NCBI RefSeq assembly: GCF_037392515.1
Contig: NC_090290.1
Coordinates: forward strand, 54,758,753 to 54,822,752
Direction: 5' to 3'
From: Haliotis asinina
Taxonomy: Eukaryota > Mollusca > Gastropoda > Lepetellida > Haliotidae
Length of the DNA stretch: 64,000 nucleotides
The notes under the pieces are model-generated. The model had not been told where the DNA came from. It did not search any database and saw nothing but the letters and a program-made list of their open reading frames with translations. Shown piece after piece: positions 45,401-54,513 of this stretch. Positions within the stretch are counted from its first letter, which is position 1, and every line of letters starts with the position of its first letter. A program made the position numbers and the translations under genes.

Positions 45401-48319
45401 AAGGGATACATCAAGGAAGGGCAGCTTGGGTAGATCTTCAGTCTGCCACAATATTGCCAAAAGCGACTTAATACCATTCTTGTTCCCTAATTTGGACAAT
45501 TGGTATGAAGATTCAAGGGGAAATAATGAAACTGGAAACATTGCAATCTAGGAGTCAAGCATCCTTGATATCTCCAGGATTTACGCTCCAATAAGTTTCC
45601 ATGAAACCCTGGATGCATCTGCGGGACAACCCGATAATTGTATTACCTCCCTTTGCTGGCTCCACATTCCCGCACTAACGGATCTGCTAAGCAGCCATTA
45701 CAACCTAGCTTGCCAGTGTCAACTAAGATAGCGGTCGGTTAGCAAAGGTTTGTTCGTAGTGTGACTCAGTGGGGAAATAATACAGACAAATTGATAGGTC
45801 TTTCAGAGAATGTCTGCATGATTATACTCTAACGGTATAATCAGTTAGATAATTTGATATGTGAAAGGTAGTTGTGATTGGTTCACTCAACTTCCCAGCA
45901 TATACACCAGATTGGATGAAAAGCCATCTACGGGACGCAATAAAGTCAGTCCGTAGATGGATCCAAGGTGTAGTGGAGATTCATCTTAATGTATAGTGGA
46001 GATATCGAGGATGGGAGTCAGGGTAAGTATTATGAAAGTAGTGTATTATAAAACTTCCAGAGTTTGTCAGAACTATTCCTATGGTCATAAATTTCATGCT
46101 TTCCTTCCCCCATTAATATTTTGTGCCATGGCATGATGGGAAGGCTATACAAACAGCATCACTTGCACAGTAGAAGCTGCTGTAGCATTGATGTCTTGTC
46201 ATCAGACCGTTGCAGTCCACATTTGTTTGATCAATTGGTACAGCCATTATTTGACTTGTAGGGTATTCTGTTTCAGTTTTGTGGCCCTTGTCTCAGGAAT
46301 AGGTATGGGGAGGATGCCAAAGAGGCCCTGAAAAACCCTGTAAGTAAATGACCTGTTGCCAGATGCCCTGACCTGTTACCGAAAGTTGAAGTCACTAGCT
46401 GACTAGTCAGTTCCTGGATCATGTAATTGCAGACAGTCACAACTTTCCTAGTGACAACATGCGTTAAGGAACATGTGCCAGATTGAGGTGATTTACTTCA
46501 TGCTGTGGTGTGGATTGTAAATGAGGATAGGACATTGTTCAATATATTAGGTGTTGTTTTGTCTGATCCATTGTATACATACTGCAAAGACGTGGCAGGG
46601 ATATTACAGTGAGGCACCAGAACGCAAACTAGAAACAGTCAATACTAGCCATCATAATGTTTGATTTGTTGAGTTCATGATTAAATATTTGACGACCTAC
46701 TCGTCCATTTATTCACTAACTCTTGGGATAGCCTAGTGGTTAAAGTGTTCGCCTATCATACTGATTCTTCACATTGGTACCATGTGTGAAGCTGATTTCT
46801 GGTGTCCTCTCCTCTCTCGCCCCTCTCTGCTATTGCAGGATAATTGCAAAAATCAGTGTAAAATTTAACTCGCTCCACCCTTTCTTAAGCTTAACAATTT
46901 GATGCTCACCTACCCAATCATTAACCTTTTATGTCCTCTCACCCACCAAATCCCTATTGTTTGTCAAAGGAGGCAACTAACAGGATCAGGAGGTCACATT
47001 TGCTATTATCTAGACACATCACTGGATTGTCTGGTCCAAACTTGAGTCAGTCACGTAGCTGAAATATCACCAGGTGTTGCGTTAAGAAACAAACCAAAGT
47101 AATCACTCAGTGATATGCGTCTTGCAGAACTGGATGTGTCCTCCATGCCGAGGTATCTGCAACTGTAGTTTTTGTCGAAAGAAGGCTGGCAAGTCCTGCA
47201 CTGGTATCCTCATCCATCTAGCCAGGGAGAATGGATTCAGTGATGTCAATGCTTATTTACAAAGGTGAGGAGGAAGGAACTATTTTCATGTTTTAGTCAA
47301 GTTAAACAGTTCCTGGTATGCATGGAAGCATGAGGTATGAATGTGTATCTGTCATTATGAGCTTACAAAATGGATAGTTGCCCTTGTTATCGACTCCATT
47401 GATTATATGGCTTTAAGCATCGCACCCATGCTTTGATCTCAGTAACTCTTCCTATTCATGAGAGGAGACTAACAGGACTGGGTGGTCAGGTTGCTGATTT
47501 GGTTGACACACATGCTGTGGATCACTGGATTGTCTAGTCCAGACCCAATTATTTACATATCGCCACCATACAGATGGAATATTGCTGTGTGCTGCAAAAA
47601 ACAATGTCACTCGGTGACTTCAATGTCTGCCCACTGGCTTATGTGAAAACGTATTGCCTCAAACTGAAAAAGTTTGTTCCACAGTCTCAGTGGCTGTGAA
47701 GTGAACCATACTGAAAGCCGAAATTGCCGGCACAGGTACAGTGTGTGAAGACCATTTCTAGTGTCCCTTTGTCAAAATGTATTGCTGGAATGTTGCTGAA
47801 AGCTGCATGAAACCCATTATCATAAACATTTCAGTGACAGTTTTGATCCCTAGTCAACTTCAAGAAAGTTTTTTGAATATTGTTAATTGCTCTGTAAAGC
47901 TTCCACTCACTTGAAGCTTGTTCAGCTTGATCTGATCAAGCATATACTAATGCATTGCGTGACCATGTCAGAACTGGTTGGGTCTATTATTGTGAAGGGG
48001 TGCACATTTGTCAGTTGGTTGTTTGCATGTCTGAACAGCCAAGACATGGTTGTTGGTTGATGTCTCAGTGTCAAGAAATCAACAGCTTTAAGAAAGCAGC
48101 TACAGATGTTTCTGATGTATGCATGTTTTGCACAAACACAACATTGATAACATTCTCTGCTTCCCTGTTTAATGAAGGTGAATCGACCTGCAGTTTGACC
48201 TCCCAGGTGATATGTAGAGCAGGTCAGTCAAGCTGAACAGGCTGATTTTCAGTACCATTCTGTGTCCAGTTATTCCAACAACTTAACATGTGCCTCTCTT
48301 TTACAGTTTCAGGAAGTAA
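27496..48319 (+). CDS. CDCA7: cell division cycle-associated protein 7, HELLS partner
   Basis: Nuclear protein that recruits the remodeler HELLS to chromatin and supports DNA methylation maintenance; its zinc-finger domain binds hemimethylated CpG. Exons: 27496-27507 (probable: MAQL, then GTAAGA), 32493-32558, 32883-32939, 33496-33669, 40670-40753, 42173-42301, 43510-43596, 46277-46339, 47128-47264, 48307-48319. All introns are GT-AG with compatible phases; about 273 residues, shorter than the human protein (about 371-450). A helical segment ([18 protein letters not shown]) matches the HELLS-binding helix. A basic Ser/Arg segment ([10 protein letters not shown]) resembles the AKT/14-3-3 region. 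[18 protein letters not shown] leads into the zinc domain: [62 protein letters not shown], ending NAYLQSFRK before TAA. Every cysteine of the domain is present. The large acidic N-terminus of vertebrate CDCA7 is absent. Confidence 0.93.
28548..28745 (-). repeat. abalone-type short repeat, family A
   Basis: Reverse copy ending GGCTGGAATATTGCTGAGTG followed by CGGCATAAAACTAAACTTAC and (CACT)n. In CDCA7 intron 1. Confidence 0.85.
28790..29065 (-). repeat. family A fragments split by other sequence
   Basis: TCATAAGCTGTGACTAAAGG near 28800 and GACTTGGTTGACAAATGTCA near 28990 are adjacent parts of a reverse family A copy, separated by about 140 bp of unrelated sequence. Confidence 0.5.
29300..29365 (-). 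repeat. tRNA-like SINE head
   Basis: On the minus strand, CTCGTTCGATTCCCGAGG fits an RNA polymerase III B box, and a hinge with TGACCTCAACAGATGTGGAC lies upstream of it. No full tRNA fold was found, so this is read as a SINE head rather than a tRNA gene. Confidence 0.4.
29416..31068 (-). CDS. ISXO2/IS1595-type (Merlin-like) DDE transposase gene with an intron
   Basis: DDE-type transposase or a domesticated derivative, lying antisense in CDCA7 intron 1. Parts in order: a Ser-rich N-terminus (from MSTSSESD at 31068; an upstream Met at 31098 is possible); a zinc ribbon (CPNCQ...QCNRKVC, about 30345-30255) followed by [16 protein letters not shown]; catalytic D in [16 protein letters not shown]; catalytic D in [13 protein letters not shown]; then a GT-AG intron at 29702-29616 between NHSENFK and [17 protein letters not shown], which supplies the third acid; stop at 29416. 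The catalytic region is open across the intron. Two defects: the frame shifts by one at an A8 run near 30245 (one A fewer restores it), and TAA at 30699-30697 ends the Ser-rich frame, beyond which similar sequence continues. It may be a decaying copy, or the upstream exon model may be wrong. Confidence 0.75.
31279..31508 (+). repeat. diverged direct duplication of about 115 bp
   Basis: The segments at about 31279-31388 and 31400-31508 share ATTCCTTTAA, ATTACCTCCATGTGTCAACA-like and ACGGGGTTCGAT-like blocks in order. The last resembles a B box, suggesting decayed SINE dimers. Confidence 0.6.
31660..31745 (+). repeat. tRNA-like SINE head
   Basis: TAGCACTGAGGTAAGACAGA (A-box-like) and CCCGGGTTCGGTTCCCAG (B-box-like) lie about 45 bp apart, as in tRNA genes. 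The acceptor stem does not close convincingly, so this is called a tRNA-derived repeat rather than a functional tRNA. Confidence 0.45.
31746..32492. other. CDCA7 intron 1 end, unclassified
   Basis: Contains C-rich and T-rich runs (31930-32110) resembling low-copy repeat debris; no element recognised. Confidence 0.35.
33100..33260 (+). repeat. tRNA-derived SINE
   Basis: CCTTGGTGTAGTGGTTAGGG (A box), then a hinge, then CACATGTTCGATCCC (B box), followed by a non-tRNA body with GTGGGGTGGGCTTCG. In CDCA7 intron 3. Confidence 0.7.
33765..34102 (+). repeat. unclassified dispersed repeat, copy 1
   Basis: About 340 bp matching a second copy at 59281-59635: CCAAATGCTAGAAAAGTC, GCAGTAATTACTATGACGCC, CCACTGTTGAAACAGTGTCC (itself a small palindrome) and GGTGTTCAACAAGGTCAAGA occur in the same order. 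No coding and no terminal repeats seen. In CDCA7 intron 4. Confidence 0.75.
34251..34425 (+). repeat. DIRS left inverted terminal repeat
   Basis: 175 bp starting ACTTACCTTACCATAGGTCT, identical to the reverse complement of 40312-40486. A short AT-rich extension to about 34244 is also mirrored in the internal complementary region. Confidence 0.9.
35320..35700 (+). repeat. Pro/Ala-rich low-complexity block inside the DIRS fossil
   Basis: Near-repeats of ACGCCAGCGCCTATG over about 380 bp. Composition keeps several frames free of stops, so long frames here mean little. Confidence 0.8.
40152..40250. repeat. DIRS internal complementary region
   Basis: CCTATGGTAAGGTAAG and ACTTACCTTACCATAGG stand back to back around an AT-rich spacer of about 40 bp (40188-40229). 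The spacer is mirrored just outside the right terminal repeat (40487-40525). This is the junction-like template DIRS elements use to complete their ends. Confidence 0.8.
40312..40486 (-). repeat. DIRS right inverted terminal repeat
   Basis: 175 bp, the exact reverse complement of 34251-34425, ending CCTATGGTAAGGTAAGT. Confidence 0.9.
41535..42119. mobile_element. Mutator-type MITE with perfect 9-bp target duplication
   Basis: The 585-bp unit has arms of about 130 bp (41535-41660 and about 41985-42119, inverted) that share AGTCTAAGTAAACTTAG, ACACTCCACTACTGA-like and CAGGTAACCTTTGA blocks. CATAAAAAC flanks it directly at 41526-41534 and 42120-42128. Long terminal inverted repeats with a 9-bp duplication are the pattern of Mutator-like elements. 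No transposase. In CDCA7 intron 5. Confidence 0.85.
42425..42606 (-). repeat. abalone-type short repeat, family A
   Basis: Reverse copy: GTGACTTGGTTGACGCATCA, CATATAGCTGGAATATTGCT, TGTGTAAAACTAAACTCGCT. In CDCA7 intron 6. Confidence 0.85.
43240..43412 (-). repeat. abalone-type short repeat, family A, internally deleted
   Basis: Reverse copy with GAATAGGCCTTCAGCAACCC at one end and GAATATTGCTGTGTGGGACA at the other; the middle is missing. In CDCA7 intron 6. Confidence 0.75.
44335..44470 (+). repeat. tRNA-SINE family B
   Basis: GGGCTAGCCTAGTGGTTAAA (A box), CCCAGGTTTGATTTCC (degraded B box), then TGGGTACAATGTGTGAAGCA and TTCTGGTGTCCCCTGCC. In CDCA7 intron 7. Confidence 0.8.
44610..45720 (-). 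mobile_element. Penelope-like retroelement, 3' fragment
   Basis: The minus strand carries, in order from high to low coordinates, [10 protein letters not shown] near 45420, a segment of [20 protein letters not shown] and [13 protein letters not shown] near 45110-45010, then a GIY-YIG-like part ([15 protein letters not shown]) near 44930, and [11 protein letters not shown] with NRDQGVYLP near 44770-44690. This is the reverse-transcriptase-tail then GIY-YIG order of Penelope elements. The copy is 5'-truncated and broken. In CDCA7 intron 7. Confidence 0.65.
46728..46880 (+). repeat. tRNA-SINE family B
   Basis: GGGATAGCCTAGTGGTTAAA, GTTCGCC, ACCATGTGTGAAGCTGATTT and TCTGGTGTCC in order; the B box is lost. 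In CDCA7 intron 8. Confidence 0.75.
46965..47110 (-). repeat. family A fragment
   Basis: Reverse copy: AGGAGGCAACTAACAGGATC, CACTGGATTGTCTGGTCCAA, GCTGAAATATCACCAGGTGT. In CDCA7 intron 8, ending just before exon 9. Confidence 0.7.
47455..47620 (-). repeat. abalone-type short repeat, family A
   Basis: Reverse copy: GAGAGGAGACTAACAGGACT, GGATCACTGGATTGTCTAGT, GGAATATTGCTGTGTGCTGC. In CDCA7 intron 9. Confidence 0.75.
47690..47825 (+). repeat. tRNA-SINE family B, 3' part
   Basis: GTACAGTGTGTGAAGACCAT, TTCTAGTGTCCC and TATTGCTGGAATGTTGCTGA in order; the head is degraded. Confidence 0.55.
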
Positions 48320-48589
48320 TACTCAACTAACAAGCAAGGTAGTAAAGAGGCAGCTGAGGTGGTTTCTGCATCTAAAGAGGCAGCTAAGATGGTTAATGCA
48401 TCTAAAGAGGCAGTTATGATTGGTACTACTTCTAAAGAGGCAGTTATGATCGGTACTACTTCTAAAGAGGCAGCTACGATGGTGTCTGCATCTGAAGAGA
48501 CAGCTACAATTGTTAGTGCATGTGAAGAGAAAGCTGCCATGGACTCTGCATCTGTTAACTTGAATGTGATGAAAGTCTACAAATATTAG
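48320..48589 (+). other. in-frame 89-codon repeat tail after the CDCA7 stop
   Basis: Immediately after TAA (48317-48319) the CDCA7 frame stays open for 89 codons to a TAG at 48587. From 48341 to 48550 it is seven copies of a 10-residue unit, SKEAAEVVSA-like (SKEAAKMVNA, SKEAVMIGTT twice, SKEAATMVSA, SEETATIVSA, CEEKAAMDSA). The 30-bp period keeps frame. GGTAG at 48338-48342 could be an alternative acceptor: joining exon 9 to 48343 gives QSKEAAEVV without the stop. Whether it is translated is unknown; if not, it is 3' untranslated sequence. Confidence 0.6.
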
Positions 48590-49128
48590 ATACCTCACAG
48601 CTCAAAGTTGTTTTCATGATCTTCTTGTCTTGTTTTGCAGGATGTACAATATTGCCTCAAACGTTTGTTTTTTAACAACTGTTACTCGTTATTTCTACAG
48701 AAAAAAATGGCTATTGTTGAAAATGATTTCGTACACTGGCATCGTTACTTCTTCATTGTCCATTTGTGGGAAGATTTCCTTGCTGTTTTTATCATTAAAA
48801 GTTCACACATTACAGTACACCATGTATTTTGGTTAATCAAAACGTGTTGGGTCTGGCTGGCAAAATGTTTTCAAGTGTCCATTTGCCTCACTTGGAATTT
48901 TATAACTGTATGAAGAACTTTAGTGGATGTGTTAGGTTTTAGTCCTTGCTGAAAGATGAAGTTCTTGTGTTAATTGGTTCTGGCACTTCTAATTTTGACA
49001 TTCACATGGACCACAATACAGGTTTAATCTTTCCAGCTGAGAGAATTTAAAACTTGTGTTGCACTCTGGAATATTTTGAAATCATTTGTGTAGATGTAAC
49101 GATATCCTATGACAGCATAAAAGGATTG

Positions 49129-49342
49129 ACCTGATACAGAATTCCCAAACTTACCTGATAGGGAATTGCCAAACTGACCTGATACAGAATTGCCAAACTG
49201 ACCTGATACGGAATTGCCAAACTTACCTGATAGGGAATTGCCAAACTGACCTGATACAGAATTGCCAAACTGACCTGATACAGAATTGCCAAACTGACCT
49301 GATACGGAATTGCCAAACTTACCTGATAGGGAATTGCCAAAC
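49129..49342 (-). repeat. 24-bp minisatellite, about nine copies
   Basis: Tandem ACCTGATACAGAATTGCCAA plus ACTG with variants (CGGAATTG, AGGGAATTG). The frame on the minus strand is open only because the unit is eight codons. It is in the probable CDCA7 3' untranslated or downstream region. Confidence 0.9.
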
Positions 49343-49460
49343 TGAAAAAATGTGAAACACCATCCATTGTGTCACTGTATTTCATGGTGTAACTGTCAGT
49401 GTACTATGAAAGAAGTGACTATTGTGTGGCTAAGTTCTGTCATTTGGCATGCAAGTAAAA

Positions 49461-49466
49461 AATAAA
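49461..49466 (+). terminator. CDCA7: candidate CDCA7 poly(A) signal
   Basis: First AATAAA noticed downstream of the CDCA7 stop; a second lies at 49825-49830 in an AT-rich context. Which one is used cannot be told from sequence. Confidence 0.3.
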
Positions 49467-49959
49467 ATCTAAAGTTGTCATGTGTTTGAAGTTTCCCAGA
49501 GTTCATTTTCACATGCTTCTTAAAATGATAGCCTACTTCTCATGGCTTACTACTGCAGGTTAGTTTCTAATCATATTTGGTATGTGTAGTTAGTGGTGGG
49601 CTTGACATGAATATTCACTTTTTGTTTTACAATGTATTTTATAATTTGACCCTGACCCATATCATTAAGTAATGGAATTCATTTGTACAGGAATTAAGAC
49701 TCCATGTAATTGCGAGGATACCTCCATCCCTCTTCTCCATGTTACTCAATGGGGATCACTTGTTGTAGGGCACTCTGTTAGCTTTTAGACACAAATATCC
49801 TTTTTTTATTGTTGATATATTATGAATAAATATTTTCTTACATTAATTGTTGTTAGGTTGTCACTGCAGTACTAGCAGTTTAGTGTCTCTTTTATATTTG
49901 TATTTATTTACCTTTACTGATATATTGAACGCATGATCCGGGAGCATCGAGTAGTAATT

Positions 49960-50150
49960 GAAGCAAGAGGCAACTAATGGGATAGGTCAGCAAAGATTGC
50001 TGACTCGGTTTGACACATGCCATGGTAACCCAGTTGCATGGAACAGTGCTCATGCTGTTGATCACTGGATCATCTTGAGGTGAGTTAGAGACATCAGTTA
50101 AATGGCTGGAGTATTGCTGTGTGTGGTGTCAAACTTCAATTAATCATTCA
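49960..50150 (-). repeat. family A repeat, degraded
   Basis: Reverse copy: GAGGCAACTAATGGGATAGG, CTGTTGATCACTGGATCATC, GGCTGGAGTATTGCTGTGTG. Confidence 0.65.
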
Positions 50151-51609
50151 AGTATTGAACACATGCCCCTATAGTATTCCAACCCGAAAAAAAGTAACAG
50201 TCCATGGCATAAAATTGCATAATATAAGTTATAACCAAGCTAAATAAGTCTACATTTACTTGCTTGTAAATGTGTTTTGAAGTTTACACAATATTTTCAT
50301 TTTTGTAAAGATGAGATTTACTGGAAGTGTTATATATAAATATTCTCAAAGGAAGGTAACGGGTGTGTAATGCTAAATATTTATCTTTCCTTTATAGTGG
50401 TGGTATTCATTTGATATACCAAATATACCCAATGCACCCCATGTGGCAGGTGCAGAATACCAGTTTCAGGAAATGAAGTAAATCATGACTTCTTTATAAA
50501 ATTTCACAAATATAATTTAGAAGCAATTTGTTTGGGGTGGAAATCAGACTAGATGGGTCGTGTTGCGTTACTTTGTATATTTTACTTAGAAATAATTATG
50601 AACTAAGTATTTTTCTGTAGTCAATTTTTCCAGTGTTGTTGGGGGTGGTATTTCTTCCACATTTTTGGTAGTCCTGTCCTTTATGCACAAGAAACAGTTT
50701 AAAACCGAAGACAATGTCCTTTTTTCTCAGCAGTTAAGAAATTGATCTAGTGTTTCAAAATAAATTAGATATTTCCTTTTCGTCACTACGAAATTCAAAG
50801 AGTGTGTGTGCGTGCGTGCGCTTATAACATCTAAACTATGTACAGTTTGGCTCAAGTCAGACTAATTGCAATCTAACTCGAAAACACGTAAAATACTCCA
50901 TGAAACGCTGATCATAATCAAATCACCAGACCAATTTTGAGGTTTTCGCACAATGTGTGTCCTAATAATAGAAAATGTGGTGTAACAAGCTATCATTTAA
51001 TTTTGACATGGTGCAGTATTCTTTAATGTGCAAAGATAGAACAGCCAGGTTAACATGAAGCATGTGCACAAGTGCCGGCAAAGCTATTCATGTATTTACC
51101 TGTGGTGTGCCGTCTCCATGTTTTCTTGCATTATAGCATAAACGATGCCGTACCAACACGTATGGTGGAAACGTGCAGTCGCTTGGGTAATTTGTTGTTA
51201 GGAGATTATTATTTAAAATGTGAAGAATGACTCTTCTAATAAACTGAAAGAGGCGTACAAGAAATTTGAATGATCTTAATCTGAGATCTATTAGGAAGAT
51301 TGCAGTTTACCGTATCACAACGTACTTTAACCCAAAAGACTGGTCATCCTCAGGCTGAACCTTCTCAAGCAGGTTTTACTTGCACTGCAACTAACAGTGT
51401 AGGGGTGAAAAATAACAACAGTTAAATCTATTGTCTCCTTAGGTTGTGTGATCTAGCAATTCAAACACGAGACTCGGATTTCGAGTTCTACTCCAGGTAC
51501 CACTTGTCGCGTATTCACAACTGAATTTGACATGCAACCCTTTCTTCTTGGCCCTTAAGTACCTTTTGTTTTTTCCTGCTTCCTTCCTGAAAACTGTATA
51601 TCTTCAAAT
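50151..51609. other. no recognisable feature
   Basis: AT-rich sequence with a short GTGCGTGCGTGCG run near 50808. No gene or element recognised. Confidence 0.4.
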
Positions 51610-51778
51610 AAACCCACCCGCCATCTCATGTTCTGGTATGTGTATATTTCTTCCTAGTAAACTAACCCGCTATCCTATGTTCTGGTATGTGTGTATTTCT
51701 TCCTAGTAAACTAACCCGCTATCCTATGTTCTGGTATGTGTATATTTCTTCCTAGTAAACTAACCCGCTATCCTATGT
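51610..51778 (+). repeat. 49-bp tandem repeat, about 3.5 copies
   Basis: TTCTGGTATGTGTATATTTC with TTCCTAGTAAACTAACCCGC recurs at 51631, 51680 and 51729 with almost no divergence. Confidence 0.9.
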
Positions 51779-51779
51779 A

Positions 51780-52100
51780 CACTTCATGTCTCGGACAGCT
51801 CGTCTCCGTGTATGTCTTAGGCCATCCTCCGACTCTCCTCACCCAACACAGATCACCAACCATCTGACAGCCTTCTCCTTGGCATGCTTTCCGTGTGAAA
51901 CCCATCAAAAGAAACATTAATACCTGCTAAAGACCCACCTGTTCACTGCTGCTTTTTTCTGTAAGAGCAAAATGTACGACTTCCCCCAACTCTGTTACAG
52001 AGCCACTGAGCATCTCTACGGTGAATATTAGGTACTTTATAAATGCATATATATTATTGTTGTTTCATTATCTCCAAGTATCACGAACTGAGCGTACTTT
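51780..52100 (+). repeat. possible LINE C-terminal remnant
   Basis: Broken frames contain LLKTHLFTAAFF near 51925-51960, resembling the LKTHLF ending found in several LINE polyproteins. No other support. Confidence 0.2.
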
Positions 52101-52736
52101 ACGTTCTGCCATACCGAAGTTGATTTACAGATCTATCAGCTGTTCAATTAGCATCCAGTCAACGTATTTTCAGTTGATCTTTCGTTCTTGTTGCTCCCAT
52201 TTAACTGTGTGCACCTTCCTAAACTACCTGTTGTTATTGCTAATCTGTAGCTATTCACTATATACTATGATATACGAGTATACTTTATCCAGCTGGTTGT
52301 TCTAACGAGAGCAACAATAAGCAGCAGGCGACTACAGATTTGAATATTCTTCTCAAACTATTGTGATATGAGTGGTAACAGTAATTCCTGGGCATTAGGG
52401 ATCAGATTGGCTCGCTTATATCAGAAGTGAATGCTTTTTCTAAACGAGATTCTATTAACTATCGTCTCGGGAAGGTATTTAACCTTGTTTAAAGGTCACA
52501 TGCAACCAAAAAATCAAACATAATTAAAACACAATTATCACTTATTCATGACATATAATAATCATTGCTGCTTGTAAAAAAAACAACAACAAATTATAAG
52601 CGTTAAATCGCGATTCAAAAGTGCAATATTTTGTACGTGGGCTTACTTCCCTAGAAATGAAGCCCTCGGGAGACCGAACCCAGTCCTAGCGGATGGGGTG
52701 CCCTCAAATGTAACGACGGCTTCCGATTGGCTAGTT

Positions 52737-52920
52737 CATTTGCTGGGTGGTCAGGCTTGCTTGACTTGGTTGACACGTCATCGGTTCCCAATTGCGCAGA
52801 TCGATGCTCATGTTGTTGATCACTGGATTGTCTGGCACAGACTCGATTATTTACAAACCGTCGCCATATGGCTGGAATATTGCTGAGTGCGGAGTAAAAC
52901 TAAACTCACTCACTCACTCA
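52737..52920 (-). repeat. abalone-type short repeat, family A
   Basis: Well-kept reverse copy: CTTGACTTGGTTGACACGTC, CACTGGATTGTCTGG, ATATGGCTGGAATATTGCTG, ending in (CACT)n. Confidence 0.9.
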
Positions 52921-53043
52921 AACAAAATCCTGCAGACTAGAAGAAGTTGTTATCCATAAACAATGCATATAGAGAAGTTGGGTTTTGTAAATACAGGTTC
53001 TCTGAGTTTGCGTTCGATCCAATCAAATACGATCTCAGTAGAG

Positions 53044-53184
53044 ATGGTGAACTACTGCGTGGCTGGAAACTGTCATTCGTCCAAGTTCAAAGCAGGACTT
53101 GAAACTGACAAGAGCGTGCACCAGTTTCACACAGTAGCAGCGGTGAACGGCAGGAAATAGTTCATCGCAGGAAGTGAACGACTT
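53044..53184 (+). pseudogene. THAP zinc-finger N-terminal exon with a premature stop
   Basis: Starts MVNYCVAGNCHSSKFKAG, the standard beginning of THAP DNA-binding domains (MVxYC, then a second Cys). The frame has TAG at 53158-53160, where a tryptophan would be expected, and then continues FIAGSERLIMLG to a possible splice donor (GTGAGC) at about 53197. The second zinc pair may be CSEHFQ in an open stretch at about 53765, behind an acceptor-like TTCTTCAG. THAP domains occur in cell-cycle regulators and in P-element and Kolobok transposases. This copy is disabled. Confidence 0.55.
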
Positions 53185-53699
53185 ATCATGCTAGGGGTGA
53201 GCACGTTTTATTTTTTAGGTGTTGGAAAATTGTCAATATCTGAGTTTCTGTTGGTCACATTGTCCCCAAAATTCATTCTGTGAAATAGGAGATACATGTG
53301 CGTATTCCCACCAAATATCTTTCCATTCCGTCTGTATTCAAACCCACGAGCCTGTGAAACATTGTCTACATGTAGCTTCGCCTTTGTTCCCGTAAAGATG
53401 CATAAACGTATCAAAGCTTTAGGTATCATTGCTGTATAAACCAAACTACAAACCAAAATACACTAACGTTTAGAGTGAGTACAATGTATCGAATAGTCTT
53501 TGTGCTACATTTGAATGGTTTGTCTTTTGCCGTTTAGGAGCTTTCAGCCTCGAAAGGCCGACACAATCAAACTGTTAGTGAACGAATGAAGAGCCCATAC
53601 AAATGGTCATGGTGAACGATTGCATCTTTTGTTGGTGAACGATTTGCTGTCAACCGAACCTCATCATCACCGATGTGCTTTTCAATCTTATCACTAACT

Positions 53700-54513
53700 A
53701 TCAGGTATTCCTTTCTTCAGATTTGCTGTTGAAACTATGGAAATGTCACCATACCCGTGCTACTACTGTTCTGAACATTTTCAAGATTTCATTGGGTTGA
53801 TATGCCAGTTATTGTTAAAAAATACACTTGTGTGAAATAACTGGTAAACTCAAATACGTACAAAAGGATTTCAAATATGTGCCAAATAAATTTGATGAAG
53901 AAATTGTCTCCAAGGAACCTGAAAAACTCAGTTCACTACCTTGAAATCAAGAATCAGCATGCATGACCTCCAGACATGCTAGCATCAGTGCTGTCAGAAT
54001 TACAACATGGCTTGTCAGATCCTTTTGTTACATTAGCACCATAATGGTTGAAAAAAAGGTTCCTCTCGAAAACATTGCCTTTCTACTTTTCATGGATGTG
54101 GTAGCGTTTCACAGCTCAAGCTCAGCCTGCCAGATGCGTTACACCGGTAGTGTGTAAATGTTCTAGTTAGCCGCATACAGGCTTTTTCATGGCAAATTTC
54201 TTCGATTCATGGGTAGGACTAAATGTAAAGGTTTGGACATGTCATCTTCGTATCGGGAAGCATCTGTGAACTTACCTGACTCCAACATAAACTTTTTGGT
54301 CCCAGATATTAAAACTGTGGAAAGTACAAGCAAACAGATTCTGGCTAATGAGATTAGACCAGGGATTCTCATAGGTTCTATGGATATTTTACAGAAAGAC
54401 TATGGTAATGATCACCATTTAAATCTTCTCCCACTCTCGCACAAGTACGGGAGTGCTGGGAAGTGGAGACTCTTAAGGGGATCCTTCAGTTACTTGGAAG
54501 TCTTAAAAACCTG
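53700..54513 (+). pseudogene. decayed multi-copy protein of unknown function linked to a THAP head
   Basis: Plus-strand fragments: CYYCSEHFQDF near 53765; VPLENIAFLLFMDVVAFHSS near 54075; AYRLFHGKFLRFMG near 54180; then NINFLVPDIKTVES and IRPGILIGSMDIL to a stop at 54512-54514. The FLLFMDVV...MRY...LFHGKFLRFMG...INFxVPD order resembles multi-copy, transposon-like proteins of molluscs, a resemblance from memory that was not checked by search. Stops separate the first and second halves near 54158. Confidence 0.4.

Noticed and set aside
48301-48598. Minus-strand frames over the CDCA7 tail repeats
   Set aside because: Mirror image of the 30-bp repeat; the plus-strand frame continues CDCA7 and explains the open reading.
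52021-52305. 94-codon hydrophobic frame as a membrane protein
   Set aside because: AT-rich composition readily yields hydrophobic codons; no family, no upstream signals, and it lies next to possible LINE debris.
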